From positions 1-64,000 of the forward strand of contig JBDVMP010000106.1 in NCBI GenBank assembly GCA_039970095.1: 64,000 nt of DNA, in the 5' to 3' direction. Below are positions 1-9,942 of the stretch, in pieces (the stretch's first letter is position 1; each line of letters opens with the position of its first letter). Source of the DNA: JAMZMI01 sp039970095 (lineage in GTDB: Bacteria > Bacteroidota > Bacteroidia > Cytophagales > Cyclobacteriaceae). The notes below the pieces were generated by a model, which was given only the letters and a program-made list of their open reading frames with translations, was not told the DNA's origin and searched no databases. Position numbers and translations under genes: made by a program.

Positions 1-1644
1 CTGGTAATTACATCAGGGGAGGTAGCTATAGATGAATTGCGTTTTGGTAACTCCTGGCAAAGCGTCACTCAGGGTTCTGAATTGGTCGAGAGTGTATATC
101 CAGTGTCAGGAGCCACCGGTGTTTCAGTGGACCCGACAAACAAAGTCACAATAAAGTTTAGGACGGTAATGGATGAGCCTTCTGTAGAAGATGCCTTGAG
201 TATAAGTCCTGAAATTGCTAATGCAAAATTTAATTGGGTAAACAATGAATTGAGGATATCTGGAGACAGACTATTGGATAGCACGTGGTACAGTGTTACC
301 GTAAAAAGAAGTGCAAAAACGAATAACAACCTGAGCCTTATGGAAGGATTTCAGTTTACCTTTTTAACCTCCAACAACACGCCTGTTGTAACCAATATAT
401 CTCCTGAAGATGGTGAAATGGATGTTAACCCCGTGTCATCAGTGGTGATAGATTTTTCGAAATCCATGAATGTTGATAGCGTTGAAAATAACATCAGGTT
501 TTATCCAGAAGTTTCCGATCCGTTGTACTCTTGGAGTATTGATTCCAGCACTGTATCCATCTTTTTATCTAACCTTTTAAGTGATAGGCTCTATGCTATA
601 TCCATAGATACTGGAGCCGTAGACTTCAATGGCGATCGCCTGGAGTCTATTTATAACTCAAGCTTTATAACTGGAGATAATACGATTTGGGTATATGATG
701 ATTTTCAAATAGCAGGTGACACTTTAAAAACTAATGGTAATTCAGGTTACGGCTGGGGAGGTGATTGGTATTACGATTCAGGTAATGAGGATATTTTGAT
801 AAATGAGTCCGCAAGTCTTTCATATCCTTCTTCAACATCAGCTAGTTCGCAAGTGGGGTATATTTATAAAACGTCAGTTGGAGAAACCAGAATAGAACGT
901 ACCCTTTCTAATGGTTATGATTTAAAAAACACCAATCAATATTTATCCTTTCTTGCGGAAAAGCAATCGGGATCTTCATTAGAACTACAAGGTTATGACA
1001 GCAACTATAGCTTAAGGTTCGGTGTGAGAGTTACGAGCTCGGGAGAAGTTCAGGTACGAGCAGGTGGACAATGGAGTAGTGCCTCCACTTCGGGAAGTTT
1101 TAGCAATGATCAGACCTATCTGGTAGTAATAGCAAAAGAAAGCGATTTAAATAGAGTAGCATTATTCAAAGAGGGAGATTCTATTCCCAGTTCTTTAACT
1201 GCCGTGAATTGGATCGCATCAGAAGTGGGTACTACTGGGATAACCCTGGATAGAATAAGACTCAAGATAAATGGTGCTGCAAAATTTGATGAATTCCGAT
1301 TTTGCAACTCTTGGACTGGTGCTGTGTTTGGAAATGTATCACAATCAAATGCCAGAAGTGCTTTGATCCCAGAAAACATTCAAAGTGATGAAAATTTACC
1401 GCCAACTCTTACTCTATACCCGAATCCAGCTATAGATGAAATTTGTTTAAAACTTGAAAATACAAGTGATACTGCCTTTAACTTTCAAATCATGAACCTT
1501 GCTGGAGCTAAGGTATTAGATGAGAAAATAGACTTGCGAAGGGAGAGTCCTTCGTTAGATATTTCAGCACTAACAGAAGGGTGTTATGTAGTAATTGTTA
1601 CAAGTGAAAGTCATCAGATTATCAAAAAAATTATTGTGAAATAA
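1..1644 (+). CDS. Secreted T9SS cargo protein with Big_5 Ig-like domains (5' end outside window)
   Basis: The frame is open from base 1, so the true start lies upstream; 547 residues are visible. The first 20 or so match the tail of a module found complete in this and the two following proteins (motif DELRFGNSWQSV). Two SbsA-like Ig domains (Big_5, with P-x-x-G-x-x-x-V-x-P openings) follow at about residues 30-112 and 126-222. A full copy of the shared ConA/LamG-like module runs from about 228 to 437. The last 80 residues form a T9SS type A sorting domain with the LYPNPA opening and a basic IIKKIIVK end. It should be exported by Sec, cross the outer membrane through T9SS and be released or anchored at the surface. 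No catalytic domain is visible in this part; one may lie upstream. A role in polysaccharide binding or degradation is inferred from the next two genes. Confidence 0.85.
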   Translation: MVITSGEVAIDELRFGNSWQSVTQGSELVESVYPVSGATGVSVDPTNKVTIKFRTVMDEPSVEDALSISPEIANAKFNWVNNELRISGDRLLDSTWYSVTVKRSAKTNNNLSLMEGFQFTFLTSNNTPVVTNISPEDGEMDVNPVSSVVIDFSKSMNVDSVENNIRFYPEVSDPLYSWSIDSSTVSIFLSNLLSDRLYAISIDTGAVDFNGDRLESIYNSSFITGDNTIWVYDDFQIAGDTLKTNGNSGYGWGGDWYYDSGNEDILINESASLSYPSSTSASSQVGYIYKTSVGETRIERTLSNGYDLKNTNQYLSFLAEKQSGSSLELQGYDSNYSLRFGVRVTSSGEVQVRAGGQWSSASTSGSFSNDQTYLVVIAKESDLNRVALFKEGDSIPSSLTAVNWIASEVGTTGITLDRIRLKINGAAKFDEFRFCNSWTGAVFGNVSQSNARSALIPENIQSDENLPPTLTLYPNPAIDEICLKLENTSDTAFNFQIMNLAGAKVLDEKIDLRRESPSLDISALTEGCYVVIVTSESHQIIKKIIVK

Positions 1645-1829
1645 ATATTCCAGCAATGAAGGTAGAGTGTAAAGACTCATCCATTGTTTTATTGCTTCCT
1701 CTACAGAGGATGCTGTTTTAAAGTTCATGGAGATATTCATTATAGCCATGATTAAGTAAATGGAGCATGCAGTAAATGAGGTGATTAATATTCTCTAAAC
1801 ATGAACAATCATTCTAAATAACCCAATAA

Positions 1830-4800
1830 ATGAGGAGTCGTAACCATTACCTCTTTACTTTTTTAACCATCATACTGAGTTCCGTTTTTACGGTAGCTCA
1901 GCCTGTTGTTATAAACGCTGCTCAGGATTCTCTCTATCTTTTCGAAGACTTTACTCCTAGTGCTACTCTTCTTGAAAATACAGGGTCAGGATTTGGGTTT
2001 TCATCCGATTGGAGTATTTCCAATAATGGACCGCTTTATGTAGGTGGTTCCAGTCTTCAGTATCCTGATGGAGTCACGACAATAGCGGTTGGAGGGCATT
2101 GCTATTCAGCATCAGACGTGGTGAACACTGCTTACTCCAGATCTTTGATATCGGCTATCGAGTTAGGTGACTCTACAGTCAGCTTTTATATTTCCTTTCT
2201 CGCACGTCGGTCAGATGATGGTCAGTTTAGATTGGCCAATGGCCCAGCCGAGAGGTTTTGTGTAGGGGTGCATCAGGATGGTTTTCTGACTGTCAGGGCA
2301 GGGAGCAATAGTTTGCAAACATCAGTTGATTCATTTTTCGGTACTGATACTACCTATTTGGTAATAGCCAAATATCACTATGGCAGTAATCAAACAGAGG
2401 TTAGTATGGCGCTGTTTCATGCCAATCAAACAGTTCCATCTTCAGAGGCCGGATTAAAGTGGGATTATACCGTCACTGGGCCTAAGACCGGAGCTGATTT
2501 AGAAGAATTGAAATTGGTAGTAAATAGTGGAGAGGTTAGCGTTGACGCCATCAGATTGGGCAGTACTTATCACAGCGTTATAGCTAGCGACCATAACGCT
2601 CCGTCAGCCTTGCTGCTCAACCCTGATACCTCCGATGTATCAAGCGGACCTAACCCTACACTCTCATGGATGGATAATTCAGTAGATGAACAGGGTTTTA
2701 TCATTCTCACCGATGCAGATATTATTGATTCAGTAGGCGCAAATACTACGTCCTATGTTCTTGCGGGTTTGAGTCCGGGAAAACATGAGATGACTGTAGC
2801 AGCGTATGGTTGGAGAGGGGTGTCGCTTCCTGGTGATGCGGTAACTCATTTTGTGTCTAACGAGAAAAAACTGGTGAGCACCCATGCCCCTTCTGACGGG
2901 GACACACTTTACAATACGCTACCTTACCTTGAGTGGTCCGCACTGGAGCAAGTGGGTCCTTTTGATGGATTTTTTGAGGTCATGATTGATGATAATGATG
3001 ACTTTTCGTCTCCAATAGATCATGATACAATTCCAGTCTTTATCAACTATTATGCTCCAGGTTTTGAGTTGAGTGCAGGCAGTACTTACTATTGGCGTGT
3101 ACGAATGTTGGATCGTGATTTTACCGCAGGCGCAAATTTGTGGTCAGATACCTCCTCTTTTACCGTATCTCCTCCGGTTGCTGTAGTAGATGTTTCTTCT
3201 ACAGATGATTGGGATCAAATCCGATCTAAATGGCAAAGCGTCCTTAATCTTTCTGAAACCACCAATGGGGCAGTTGAGCTTCGCTTTCCAACAGATGCAG
3301 TCATGAGCGTTCGCCAGGATCCGATGAGCGATGAAAGCGAGCGTGAAAACGGATTCTTGCTCTATAATGATGGTTATAACGATGTTGTTGTAAATGGGCG
3401 TGGAACTAAAATTGTAATGGAGGCCACACATGGTGAATGGTTATGCGGCTTTATGGAAATAACTAACGCAAAGGGCATACAGGTGAAAGACATCATTATA
3501 GACTACCATCCCAACTCCACCATGCAAATAGCAGGAGCGGTGCAGAATTTTGATAAGGAGCAAAAGACCTTTGAGGTGGTGGTGGATACCTCTGTCTATA
3601 AGACTTATGATGTGCTCAAGCATTACGGTGAGGGCTACTTTCTCAATCAGGAGTATAAGCAAAGGATAGGTCTGAAAGGCGTGGACTATCAAATGCAGCA
3701 GACGTGGGAAAATGCGCGACTCAATGATACATTGTTTGGCTTTACGTGCGGTACATCAGAGTATGGTCGCTATAGAGATGAACTCAAGGACGGTGATTGG
3801 TTTGTGTTGTCTCATAGGTCAGGTGATATCATTAGCCTTCAGGCCGGAGTACATGACTTTGTGGTTAGTGGAATGGTGACTCATGCTTCGAGGGGGCGAT
3901 TTTTCGCTATTCAGCCAGGGTCTTCAGGAATCAGATGTGTGGACAATCAATTTCTGGTGGCAAATGGAAGAGTAATGGGGAGTTCGTCAGGAGGAGTAGG
4001 CGCAGATCGCGGAGATAATATTTGGTATGAAGGGAATACGTTTGAATACACACGAGATGACATGTTCCACAATGGTTCCAATGCAGGTAAAGGCTCAGTG
4101 TTCAGAAGAAATACACTGACAGGAGCTTTCAGAAATAGCGTTTGGGTCCAGGCAGACAGAACATGGATAGCTGAAAACCGCATTAGCTATGCGGGAAAAT
4201 CTGGCGTACATATAGGTTATGCTCCGAGCACTCCGGGCACGCTTCCAGACGTGGTGCTTGTAGAAAAAAACTGGATCTTCCAGTCAAACTGGAATAGTAT
4301 AGAAGCAGATACCGATATCGAAAACCCTGATTTTGAAACCGGAAGCATTTATAGTGAGAATCTTGTCATCAGGGATAACCACATCATAAACAACCTGAGA
4401 AATGAAGCTATTCATTTAGACTATGTTAAAAATGTGGTGGTAGAAAACAACCTTATTACCAATACGGATTCAATCTGGTCTGTATATTCCGAAGAGGCTT
4501 TTCAGCTAGGTATTCATGTGCAGAATTCAGAAAACGTTACAGGAGAAGGAAACGTATTTTTGGATACCAGGATGAAGTCAGGAGACTCGCTACTCGTCGA
4601 TACGACAGCCTCACAGGTGTTTGTGCTATTTGCTGATACTCTTGTAGGGCCTTCAGATTTGCAGTTGATAGAAGCTGCCGTCGGTGGGATTGTGATGGAG
4701 TGGAAAGACAGGTCAAACAACGAGACAAATTTTGTAGTGTACCGAAGGGAGGTACCAGACGCAACCAGCACTCAGTTGGGTACAGTACCGGTGGAAGTTT

Positions 4801-5159
4801 TTCGCTTTACTGACACCACTCATGTGCCTGAAGTTGAATACGCTTATGCTGTCTATGCCATGAATCATGATGGCCTTTCGGCAGCAAGCAATGAAATCAT
4901 GGTGACAGTACCCGATACTTCCAGAAGCCTCTTGCCACTGGAAGTCATCCCACGGATGCATGTCTATCCCAATCCCAGTCACACCGGTATTTTTCAAATG
5001 CCGAAAAAATCAAGTTTTAGTCTGATGAATGAGGGAGGACGAACATTGCGTCATTTTATAGATACAGCCATACTTGATTTGTCCGGTTTCTCTGCGGGTA
5101 CTTATCTGGTCATTGATGATCAAACCAGAGATGCTTACAAATTGCTTCTATTACGTTGA
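1830..5159 (+). CDS. Secreted right-handed beta-helix protein, putative polysaccharide-degrading enzyme, T9SS cargo
   Basis: 1109 residues. A signal peptide covers about residues 1-24 and ends at TVAQ. The shared ConA/LamG-like module spans about 33-250. Two fibronectin/Ig-like domains follow (about 260-340 and 350-450). A right-handed parallel beta-helix spans about 455-930, with many short V-x-x-N-x-I/F rungs and a small inserted beta domain after the IIIDYHPNS segment. A third FN3-like domain (about 945-1030) and a T9SS sorting domain (VYPNPS opening) finish the protein. Beta-helix proteins of this plan include polysaccharide lyases, GH28-like and GH110-like glycosidases; I cannot assign a family or active site. 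The start ATG directly precedes a good signal peptide. It lies 38 bases before the next gene, which has the same plan, so the two probably act together on one extracellular polysaccharide. Confidence 0.85.
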   Translation: MRSRNHYLFTFLTIILSSVFTVAQPVVINAAQDSLYLFEDFTPSATLLENTGSGFGFSSDWSISNNGPLYVGGSSLQYPDGVTTIAVGGHCYSASDVVNTAYSRSLISAIELGDSTVSFYISFLARRSDDGQFRLANGPAERFCVGVHQDGFLTVRAGSNSLQTSVDSFFGTDTTYLVIAKYHYGSNQTEVSMALFHANQTVPSSEAGLKWDYTVTGPKTGADLEELKLVVNSGEVSVDAIRLGSTYHSVIASDHNAPSALLLNPDTSDVSSGPNPTLSWMDNSVDEQGFIILTDADIIDSVGANTTSYVLAGLSPGKHEMTVAAYGWRGVSLPGDAVTHFVSNEKKLVSTHAPSDGDTLYNTLPYLEWSALEQVGPFDGFFEVMIDDNDDFSSPIDHDTIPVFINYYAPGFELSAGSTYYWRVRMLDRDFTAGANLWSDTSSFTVSPPVAVVDVSSTDDWDQIRSKWQSVLNLSETTNGAVELRFPTDAVMSVRQDPMSDESERENGFLLYNDGYNDVVVNGRGTKIVMEATHGEWLCGFMEITNAKGIQVKDIIIDYHPNSTMQIAGAVQNFDKEQKTFEVVVDTSVYKTYDVLKHYGEGYFLNQEYKQRIGLKGVDYQMQQTWENARLNDTLFGFTCGTSEYGRYRDELKDGDWFVLSHRSGDIISLQAGVHDFVVSGMVTHASRGRFFAIQPGSSGIRCVDNQFLVANGRVMGSSSGGVGADRGDNIWYEGNTFEYTRDDMFHNGSNAGKGSVFRRNTLTGAFRNSVWVQADRTWIAENRISYAGKSGVHIGYAPSTPGTLPDVVLVEKNWIFQSNWNSIEADTDIENPDFETGSIYSENLVIRDNHIINNLRNEAIHLDYVKNVVVENNLITNTDSIWSVYSEEAFQLGIHVQNSENVTGEGNVFLDTRMKSGDSLLVDTTASQVFVLFADTLVGPSDLQLIEAAVGGIVMEWKDRSNNETNFVVYRREVPDATSTQLGTVPVEVFRFTDTTHVPEVEYAYAVYAMNHDGLSAASNEIMVTVPDTSRSLLPLEVIPRMHVYPNPSHTGIFQMPKKSSFSLMNEGGRTLRHFIDTAILDLSGFSAGTYLVIDDQTRDAYKLLLLR

Positions 5160-5197
5160 TCCAAAATTTTTGAATCCAATTCTCAAATAATTATAAG

Positions 5198-8100
5198 ATG
5201 ATAAGAATCATAGTATCGATTTTTTCCTTTGCAGGACTGCTAACCCTAACTCAGGCCCAAATATCCATTAATACCACTGCCGATAGCGTTTATGTGTTTG
5301 ATGACTTCAGTATATCAGGAGAAGTACTCAATGAGTTCAATGGCGTTTCTGGGGAAGGTTGGGCTGGAAACTGGCTTTATCAGGGAGGCAAGACCAGTGG
5401 TGTAGCTGTGGGTGATGGCTATATCTACAGTACGGCTGATGGTTTTGGAGTCCAGCGGGAGTTAACTGATCCAATACGGTTTGTTGGATCTACTTTTTAT
5501 GTGTCCTTTCTGTTCAAAAAAGAACCTACTGGAGAATTTCGCATCTCAGGTAATAGGTTTAGTGATAACGTAGATCGATTTGGAGTTCATATCACCAAAG
5601 AAGGCAAGCTGGGAGCACAGGCCGGAGTATCATATCAAAACACTGTTTTTTCTGAGCTCAGCCATGTGGAGAATGATAAAAATTATTTGGTAGTGGCCAA
5701 ATACTACTATACGGATAAACCCAACATGAATATATCTGTTTTTGAGGATGATGAGAGTATTCCATCAAGTGAGCCTGAAATATGGGATTTACAGGCGGAA
5801 GGGGTAAGTACCGGCATGGAAGCCATAGAATATTTTCGTTTGGCTTTTACTTCTGCAAGTGTTTGCCTTGATGAGTTTAAATTAGGCGATTCCTGGCAAA
5901 GTGTGAACGATACCAAGGTGGAAAGTGCTCTGCCTGCAGTGGTGCCCAATCAGCGTGTGGATAGTGACGTTTTTGTGATAGAGCCGGAGGAATTTACCCA
6001 ATCAAAGGAATGGTCTTTCACAGTAGAGGAAGACGGTAATTATCAGCTGGGCTATGCCTGGTTGTGGGTATTGGGAGAAAGCAATCAGGTGGACTTGCAT
6101 ATTTTGATGAATGAAGATACGGTTAAGCGCTTGAATGCCACATCCGAAGTGGCTCCATATCGCTACGAAACGCGGCTGGAGAATCTTAAGTCAGGGGATA
6201 AGATCAGAATTAGTACTGTTTCAAATACCGAAACCGCTTATCGCCTGTCAGGCAGAATTTCGTTTGCTACTCCCACTTTTCATGAGTTATCTACGTTCAG
6301 CGTTCACGAATACGGTGCTTTGGGTGATGGCACTACCAATGACTATGATGCTGTAAAGCAGGCGTGTGATGCCGCCAGAAGAGCAGGAGGTGGGGTCGTA
6401 GTGTTTGATGGGACTAAAACCTATAGGATAATAGGGCCAAAGGGTTATACTTTATTTAACCTGAAAAATGCCAACAACGTGAGTATAATGGGCAATGGAG
6501 CAAAACTCATTATGCATCCGAACGGAAATCTGGCTTCCATAATGTACGCCGAAAATATTCAAATAGAAGGTCTGACAACCACTTATGATCCATTGCCTTA
6601 TTACCAGGGGCAGATAGATCAAATCAACATGGAAGGACTTTATTTGGATATGACTGTTCCTGCAAGGTATGATGCTCCGGAGGTAGGTGATTACAACCCG
6701 GATCATGCCAAATTCGGTAGAAGCTTTTGGGAAACAGGGGAAAACAGGATGGGAGAGGGGCGTCACTTGACTATAGATCGAACAGAGCTGATAGATACAG
6801 ACGACTATAAAGTACGTGTGTATTTTGTTGAAGGAGAGACCACAGATTTACTGCATTCCAAAAACAATAACGCTACTCATTATATAGTGCCACATATAGA
6901 GTATGGCCATAAAAATGGCTATCGAGATTCGCCTTATTGTGAGGTTGCCTACAGTAGTAGGGTCAAAATAAAAGATGTCCTAACTCAATCGGTTTGCCAT
7001 TTTGCTTTCAATGTTGGTGGTAACAACGGACCTATTACCTTTTCTAATGTAGATATGCTTGCACCAAATCGGGAAGAAGATCTCCACGTGAGCTGGAGAG
7101 ATGGGTGGCACGTATGGGGAAACAGATATGGCATTATGATCGAAGATGGAGACTATGACGGAGGGCTGATGTATGATGATATTTTTAGCCCGCATATGGT
7201 CATGCCCAAGGTGAGCCAGATATCAGGACAAAATGTAACCCTCATCAGCAAATCCGGAGAATCTTCTGAGAAATATACTTCCAACGAAATCTGGCAGGTG
7301 GGAGATTTGGTGAGTTTCTGGAATGGCGACCAATCTGAATACTTTGGGATGGCTCGCATCACGGCGGTAGCCGATACGACAAGGCAAAACCTGATAGCAT
7401 TTGTTTTGGATGAGGAGGTGCCTAACATCAGTGCGGACGCCTATGCGATCAATGAAGAGGCTATCAACCGGGATATGGTTATAAGAAACTGCACCTCTAC
7501 GCCGCAGGGACGGGTTATTGCCGTTCGCCAGCGAACACCAATTTTATACCAAAATTGTGCCTTTGAAAACATCCATTTCTGGACATATTCCGGAGAATCA
7601 TACCGCACAAAACCTCGTCATATCAGATTTGAAGACTGCACTATCAACGAACGTCTGGATTTTAATGTAGATGATACCTGGAACTTGTCTATGAAAGGCT
7701 GTGATTTGAATGGAGCTAACCTGGATCTTTCTAATGTTAGAAATTTCTATCTGGACGGAGGCACGCACAGTTCTGCAGCTCTCAAAAAGTCTAACCTTCA
7801 CCTATTTGGAGGTGCCGCTATAGATCAGGAAGCATTAACCAAAGATGGGTTTTCTTCGATTAATTATAGTGAACCTGCCAGCTACACTTCTGGAATTCCG
7901 CCGTTTTTACCAGCAGTGGAGCCTGCCGTGATCTTTGCATCCGAACCTTTCAATTTTGAAGGGGAACGGCTGGCTAACCTTGGATCGGGAGAAGGCTGGC
8001 AAGGTAACTGGCAATCAACACAAGGGGAAGGACTTTCGCTGAATGATTCTCTAAGTCTGAAGTATGCTGAAGGCATGAAATTGAACACTTCCGGAGGTAT

Positions 8101-8887
8101 GATTCAGGCTGCAGCTAGCATAGCAGAGAGCCAACGTTACTTTGAGCAGGCCTTGAACCTCGGTACAGACGAGTTTTATGTCTCCTTTTTGGCCAGCAGG
8201 GATGAGGCAGGGGAGTTTGATTTTGTTACAGCCAATGAGGAATATACCCGTTTTGGAGTTTATGTGGAGTCAGATGGCTCTGTTGCCGTTCAAAGTGGAA
8301 ATAGCGTTGTTGTGAGTCCGGAAGGATTGTTCGATTATGGAGCAACATATTTTGTATTGGTAAAATATACCAATACCAATGGCAGTAGTGCTGTCACCAG
8401 ATTGAAACTATTTAACGTGGACCAACAGACTGCAGTGCCAGAGGAGGAAAATCAAATAGTGTGGGATGTTCAAAGCAACCCCGCCACAACGGGTGTGGAG
8501 CAATCTAGGCTGCAAATCAAAACCCAGGGCGGAGAGGTTAAGTTAGACCAGATCATCATTGGAAATAACTACCAAAGTGTTATTTATGATAGTGACTATC
8601 GTGCTGAGAGTGATACCACTCAAGTAGAAGAAGAGATTCTCAACAATTTAGAGCATCTGCAACTCGGAGTGAGGTATACATCAGAGGGAGTCATTGTGGA
8701 TCTGCCGTCTCCACGGGGGGCATTGTTTGTGTTTGATCTTGCAGGAAAGTGCGCTTTCAGCACCCCATCGCTAAATGCTGATGATTTTGCCATTTCCGAA
8801 TCGTCTCCTCACATCCAGAAAGGGATATATACTCTTGTGTACTTAGTAGATGGTAAACAGTACTTTAGGAAGGTTCTCGTGCGGTAA
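5198..8887 (+). CDS. Secreted beta-helix protein with pectate-lyase-3 type core and two copies of the shared module, T9SS cargo
   Basis: 1229 residues. Signal peptide about 1-20 (ending TLTQAQ). Shared module copy 1 is at about 27-235, a beta-sandwich that could bind carbohydrate at about 240-355, a beta-helix core at about 365-900, shared module copy 2 at about 920-1130, and a C-terminal beta domain ending YFRKVLVR that fits a divergent T9SS sorting domain. The core opens with HEYGALGDGTTNDYDAV, the classical start of the Pectate_lyase_3/GH28-related fold in which the first rungs follow a G-D-G-x-x-N-D-x-x-A motif. A segment TTYDPLPYYQGQI parallels the DYHPNSTMQIAGAV stretch of the preceding protein, so both cores probably share an ancestor and an inserted beta domain. 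Substrate unknown; the adjacent rhamnose operon suggests a rhamnose-containing polysaccharide (inference). Confidence 0.85.
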   Translation: MIRIIVSIFSFAGLLTLTQAQISINTTADSVYVFDDFSISGEVLNEFNGVSGEGWAGNWLYQGGKTSGVAVGDGYIYSTADGFGVQRELTDPIRFVGSTFYVSFLFKKEPTGEFRISGNRFSDNVDRFGVHITKEGKLGAQAGVSYQNTVFSELSHVENDKNYLVVAKYYYTDKPNMNISVFEDDESIPSSEPEIWDLQAEGVSTGMEAIEYFRLAFTSASVCLDEFKLGDSWQSVNDTKVESALPAVVPNQRVDSDVFVIEPEEFTQSKEWSFTVEEDGNYQLGYAWLWVLGESNQVDLHILMNEDTVKRLNATSEVAPYRYETRLENLKSGDKIRISTVSNTETAYRLSGRISFATPTFHELSTFSVHEYGALGDGTTNDYDAVKQACDAARRAGGGVVVFDGTKTYRIIGPKGYTLFNLKNANNVSIMGNGAKLIMHPNGNLASIMYAENIQIEGLTTTYDPLPYYQGQIDQINMEGLYLDMTVPARYDAPEVGDYNPDHAKFGRSFWETGENRMGEGRHLTIDRTELIDTDDYKVRVYFVEGETTDLLHSKNNNATHYIVPHIEYGHKNGYRDSPYCEVAYSSRVKIKDVLTQSVCHFAFNVGGNNGPITFSNVDMLAPNREEDLHVSWRDGWHVWGNRYGIMIEDGDYDGGLMYDDIFSPHMVMPKVSQISGQNVTLISKSGESSEKYTSNEIWQVGDLVSFWNGDQSEYFGMARITAVADTTRQNLIAFVLDEEVPNISADAYAINEEAINRDMVIRNCTSTPQGRVIAVRQRTPILYQNCAFENIHFWTYSGESYRTKPRHIRFEDCTINERLDFNVDDTWNLSMKGCDLNGANLDLSNVRNFYLDGGTHSSAALKKSNLHLFGGAAIDQEALTKDGFSSINYSEPASYTSGIPPFLPAVEPAVIFASEPFNFEGERLANLGSGEGWQGNWQSTQGEGLSLNDSLSLKYAEGMKLNTSGGMIQAAASIAESQRYFEQALNLGTDEFYVSFLASRDEAGEFDFVTANEEYTRFGVYVESDGSVAVQSGNSVVVSPEGLFDYGATYFVLVKYTNTNGSSAVTRLKLFNVDQQTAVPEEENQIVWDVQSNPATTGVEQSRLQIKTQGGEVKLDQIIIGNNYQSVIYDSDYRAESDTTQVEEEILNNLEHLQLGVRYTSEGVIVDLPSPRGALFVFDLAGKCAFSTPSLNADDFAISESSPHIQKGIYTLVYLVDGKQYFRKVLVR

Positions 8888-8919
8888 AAATCTCATTTCG
8901 GCTACCAACCCAGCTTATC

Positions 8920-9807
8920 TCATCCTTTGTTCGGGTTTCCGCCTAATTTAAATTGGCTTGGTGAAACACCTGTTTTCTTTTTGAAAAGCCTGCTGAAATA
9001 GTGAATAGAGTCAAAACCCAGATCATAGGTGATTTCTTTGATAGTGCGGTTACTGGAAACCAGCAGCTCCTTTGCACGCATGATTTTCAGATCAAGGTAA
9101 AACTGATGTGGTGCAATGCCGGTATAGAGTTTAAACATCTTTCTGAAATACGAATAGCTCACAGAATGACTTTTGGCGAACTCCTTCAGGTCTGCGTTTT
9201 CGTGTACATGTTCCCAGATATGGTTCTTCGCGTCGTTAACTAGGCTTTCTACACGGGTATCATCAAAACTCTGAGATTTTAACTGACCATTGATATAACC
9301 GAGAAGCTTGAGAATGAGACCTGATGCTACCTGATGATAGCCCGGCTTTTGGTGGTGCACCAAGTCCAAGATTTTCTGATAGGTATCAAGGATCTCCAAT
9401 TGATTACTCGAAGTATAAACCGGACGTTGTTTGATCGAAGGGAAAGTGCTGGAAATAAAATGTTTTGCCAGCTGACCATCAAAACCTATATAGTATTCGG
9501 TCCACCCAGTCGAGGGGTCTGGTCTGTACCTGTGCCAAGCCCCTGGCTCAATAATCATAAGTGTGCCGGCTTCAACTTCGTATTGACCTGATTCTGTTTC
9601 CAGAGTGCCATGGCCCTCAGAGATGAAGTTAAGCTGATATTCGTTGAGTATGCGTCCTGTGTGCCAGTCAAAATAGTATCCTGATGGGTGATCTTTTTTA
9701 GGGTAAACCGAATCAACTACTGAGGTATACCTACCACCAACGGTCAAATAGATGCCCCATAGTTTGTCCTCAGGTCCGGAAGTTAGGTATCTGAAAAAGT
9801 TTTCCAT
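8920..9807 (-). CDS. AraC family transcriptional regulator, likely rhamnose-responsive
   Basis: 295 residues. An N-terminal cupin-like sugar-binding domain (about 20-150, with GTLMIIEPGAWHRYRP) is followed by a C-terminal double helix-turn-helix (about 190-287) with the AraC signature ending in YFSRLFKKKTGVSPSQF. The domain order is that of AraC/RhaS/RhaR-type activators that sense a sugar and bind DNA as dimers. The gene diverges from the rhamnose operon across a 135-base intergenic region (9808-9942), the usual position for its regulator, so L-rhamnose is the likely effector (inference). A TACTTTTG stretch on the - strand (9846-9853) fits the Bacteroidetes -7 element, but I found no matching -33 TTG, so the promoter is uncertain. 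An imperfect palindrome at about 9823-9847 could be an operator. Confidence 0.9.
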   Translation of the reverse strand: MENFFRYLTSGPEDKLWGIYLTVGGRYTSVVDSVYPKKDHPSGYYFDWHTGRILNEYQLNFISEGHGTLETESGQYEVEAGTLMIIEPGAWHRYRPDPSTGWTEYYIGFDGQLAKHFISSTFPSIKQRPVYTSSNQLEILDTYQKILDLVHHQKPGYHQVASGLILKLLGYINGQLKSQSFDDTRVESLVNDAKNHIWEHVHENADLKEFAKSHSVSYSYFRKMFKLYTGIAPHQFYLDLKIMRAKELLVSSNRTIKEITYDLGFDSIHYFSRLFKKKTGVSPSQFKLGGNPNKG

Positions 9808-9942
9808 TTCGAAATCAAAAAGTGCAAATCGAATGCCATTTGATGCAAAAGTACTTAGTATAATCGATTTAGAATTGTATTACATAAAAAGCGTACAGTA
9901 TCAAAATACGTAAACAACGAAAGAATTTTTAATAGCATTCAA

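Noticed and set aside
1830..5159. Naming the beta-helix protein as GH110 or a specific lyase
   Set aside because: General resemblance in plan only; no family-specific catalytic residues could be identified by eye.
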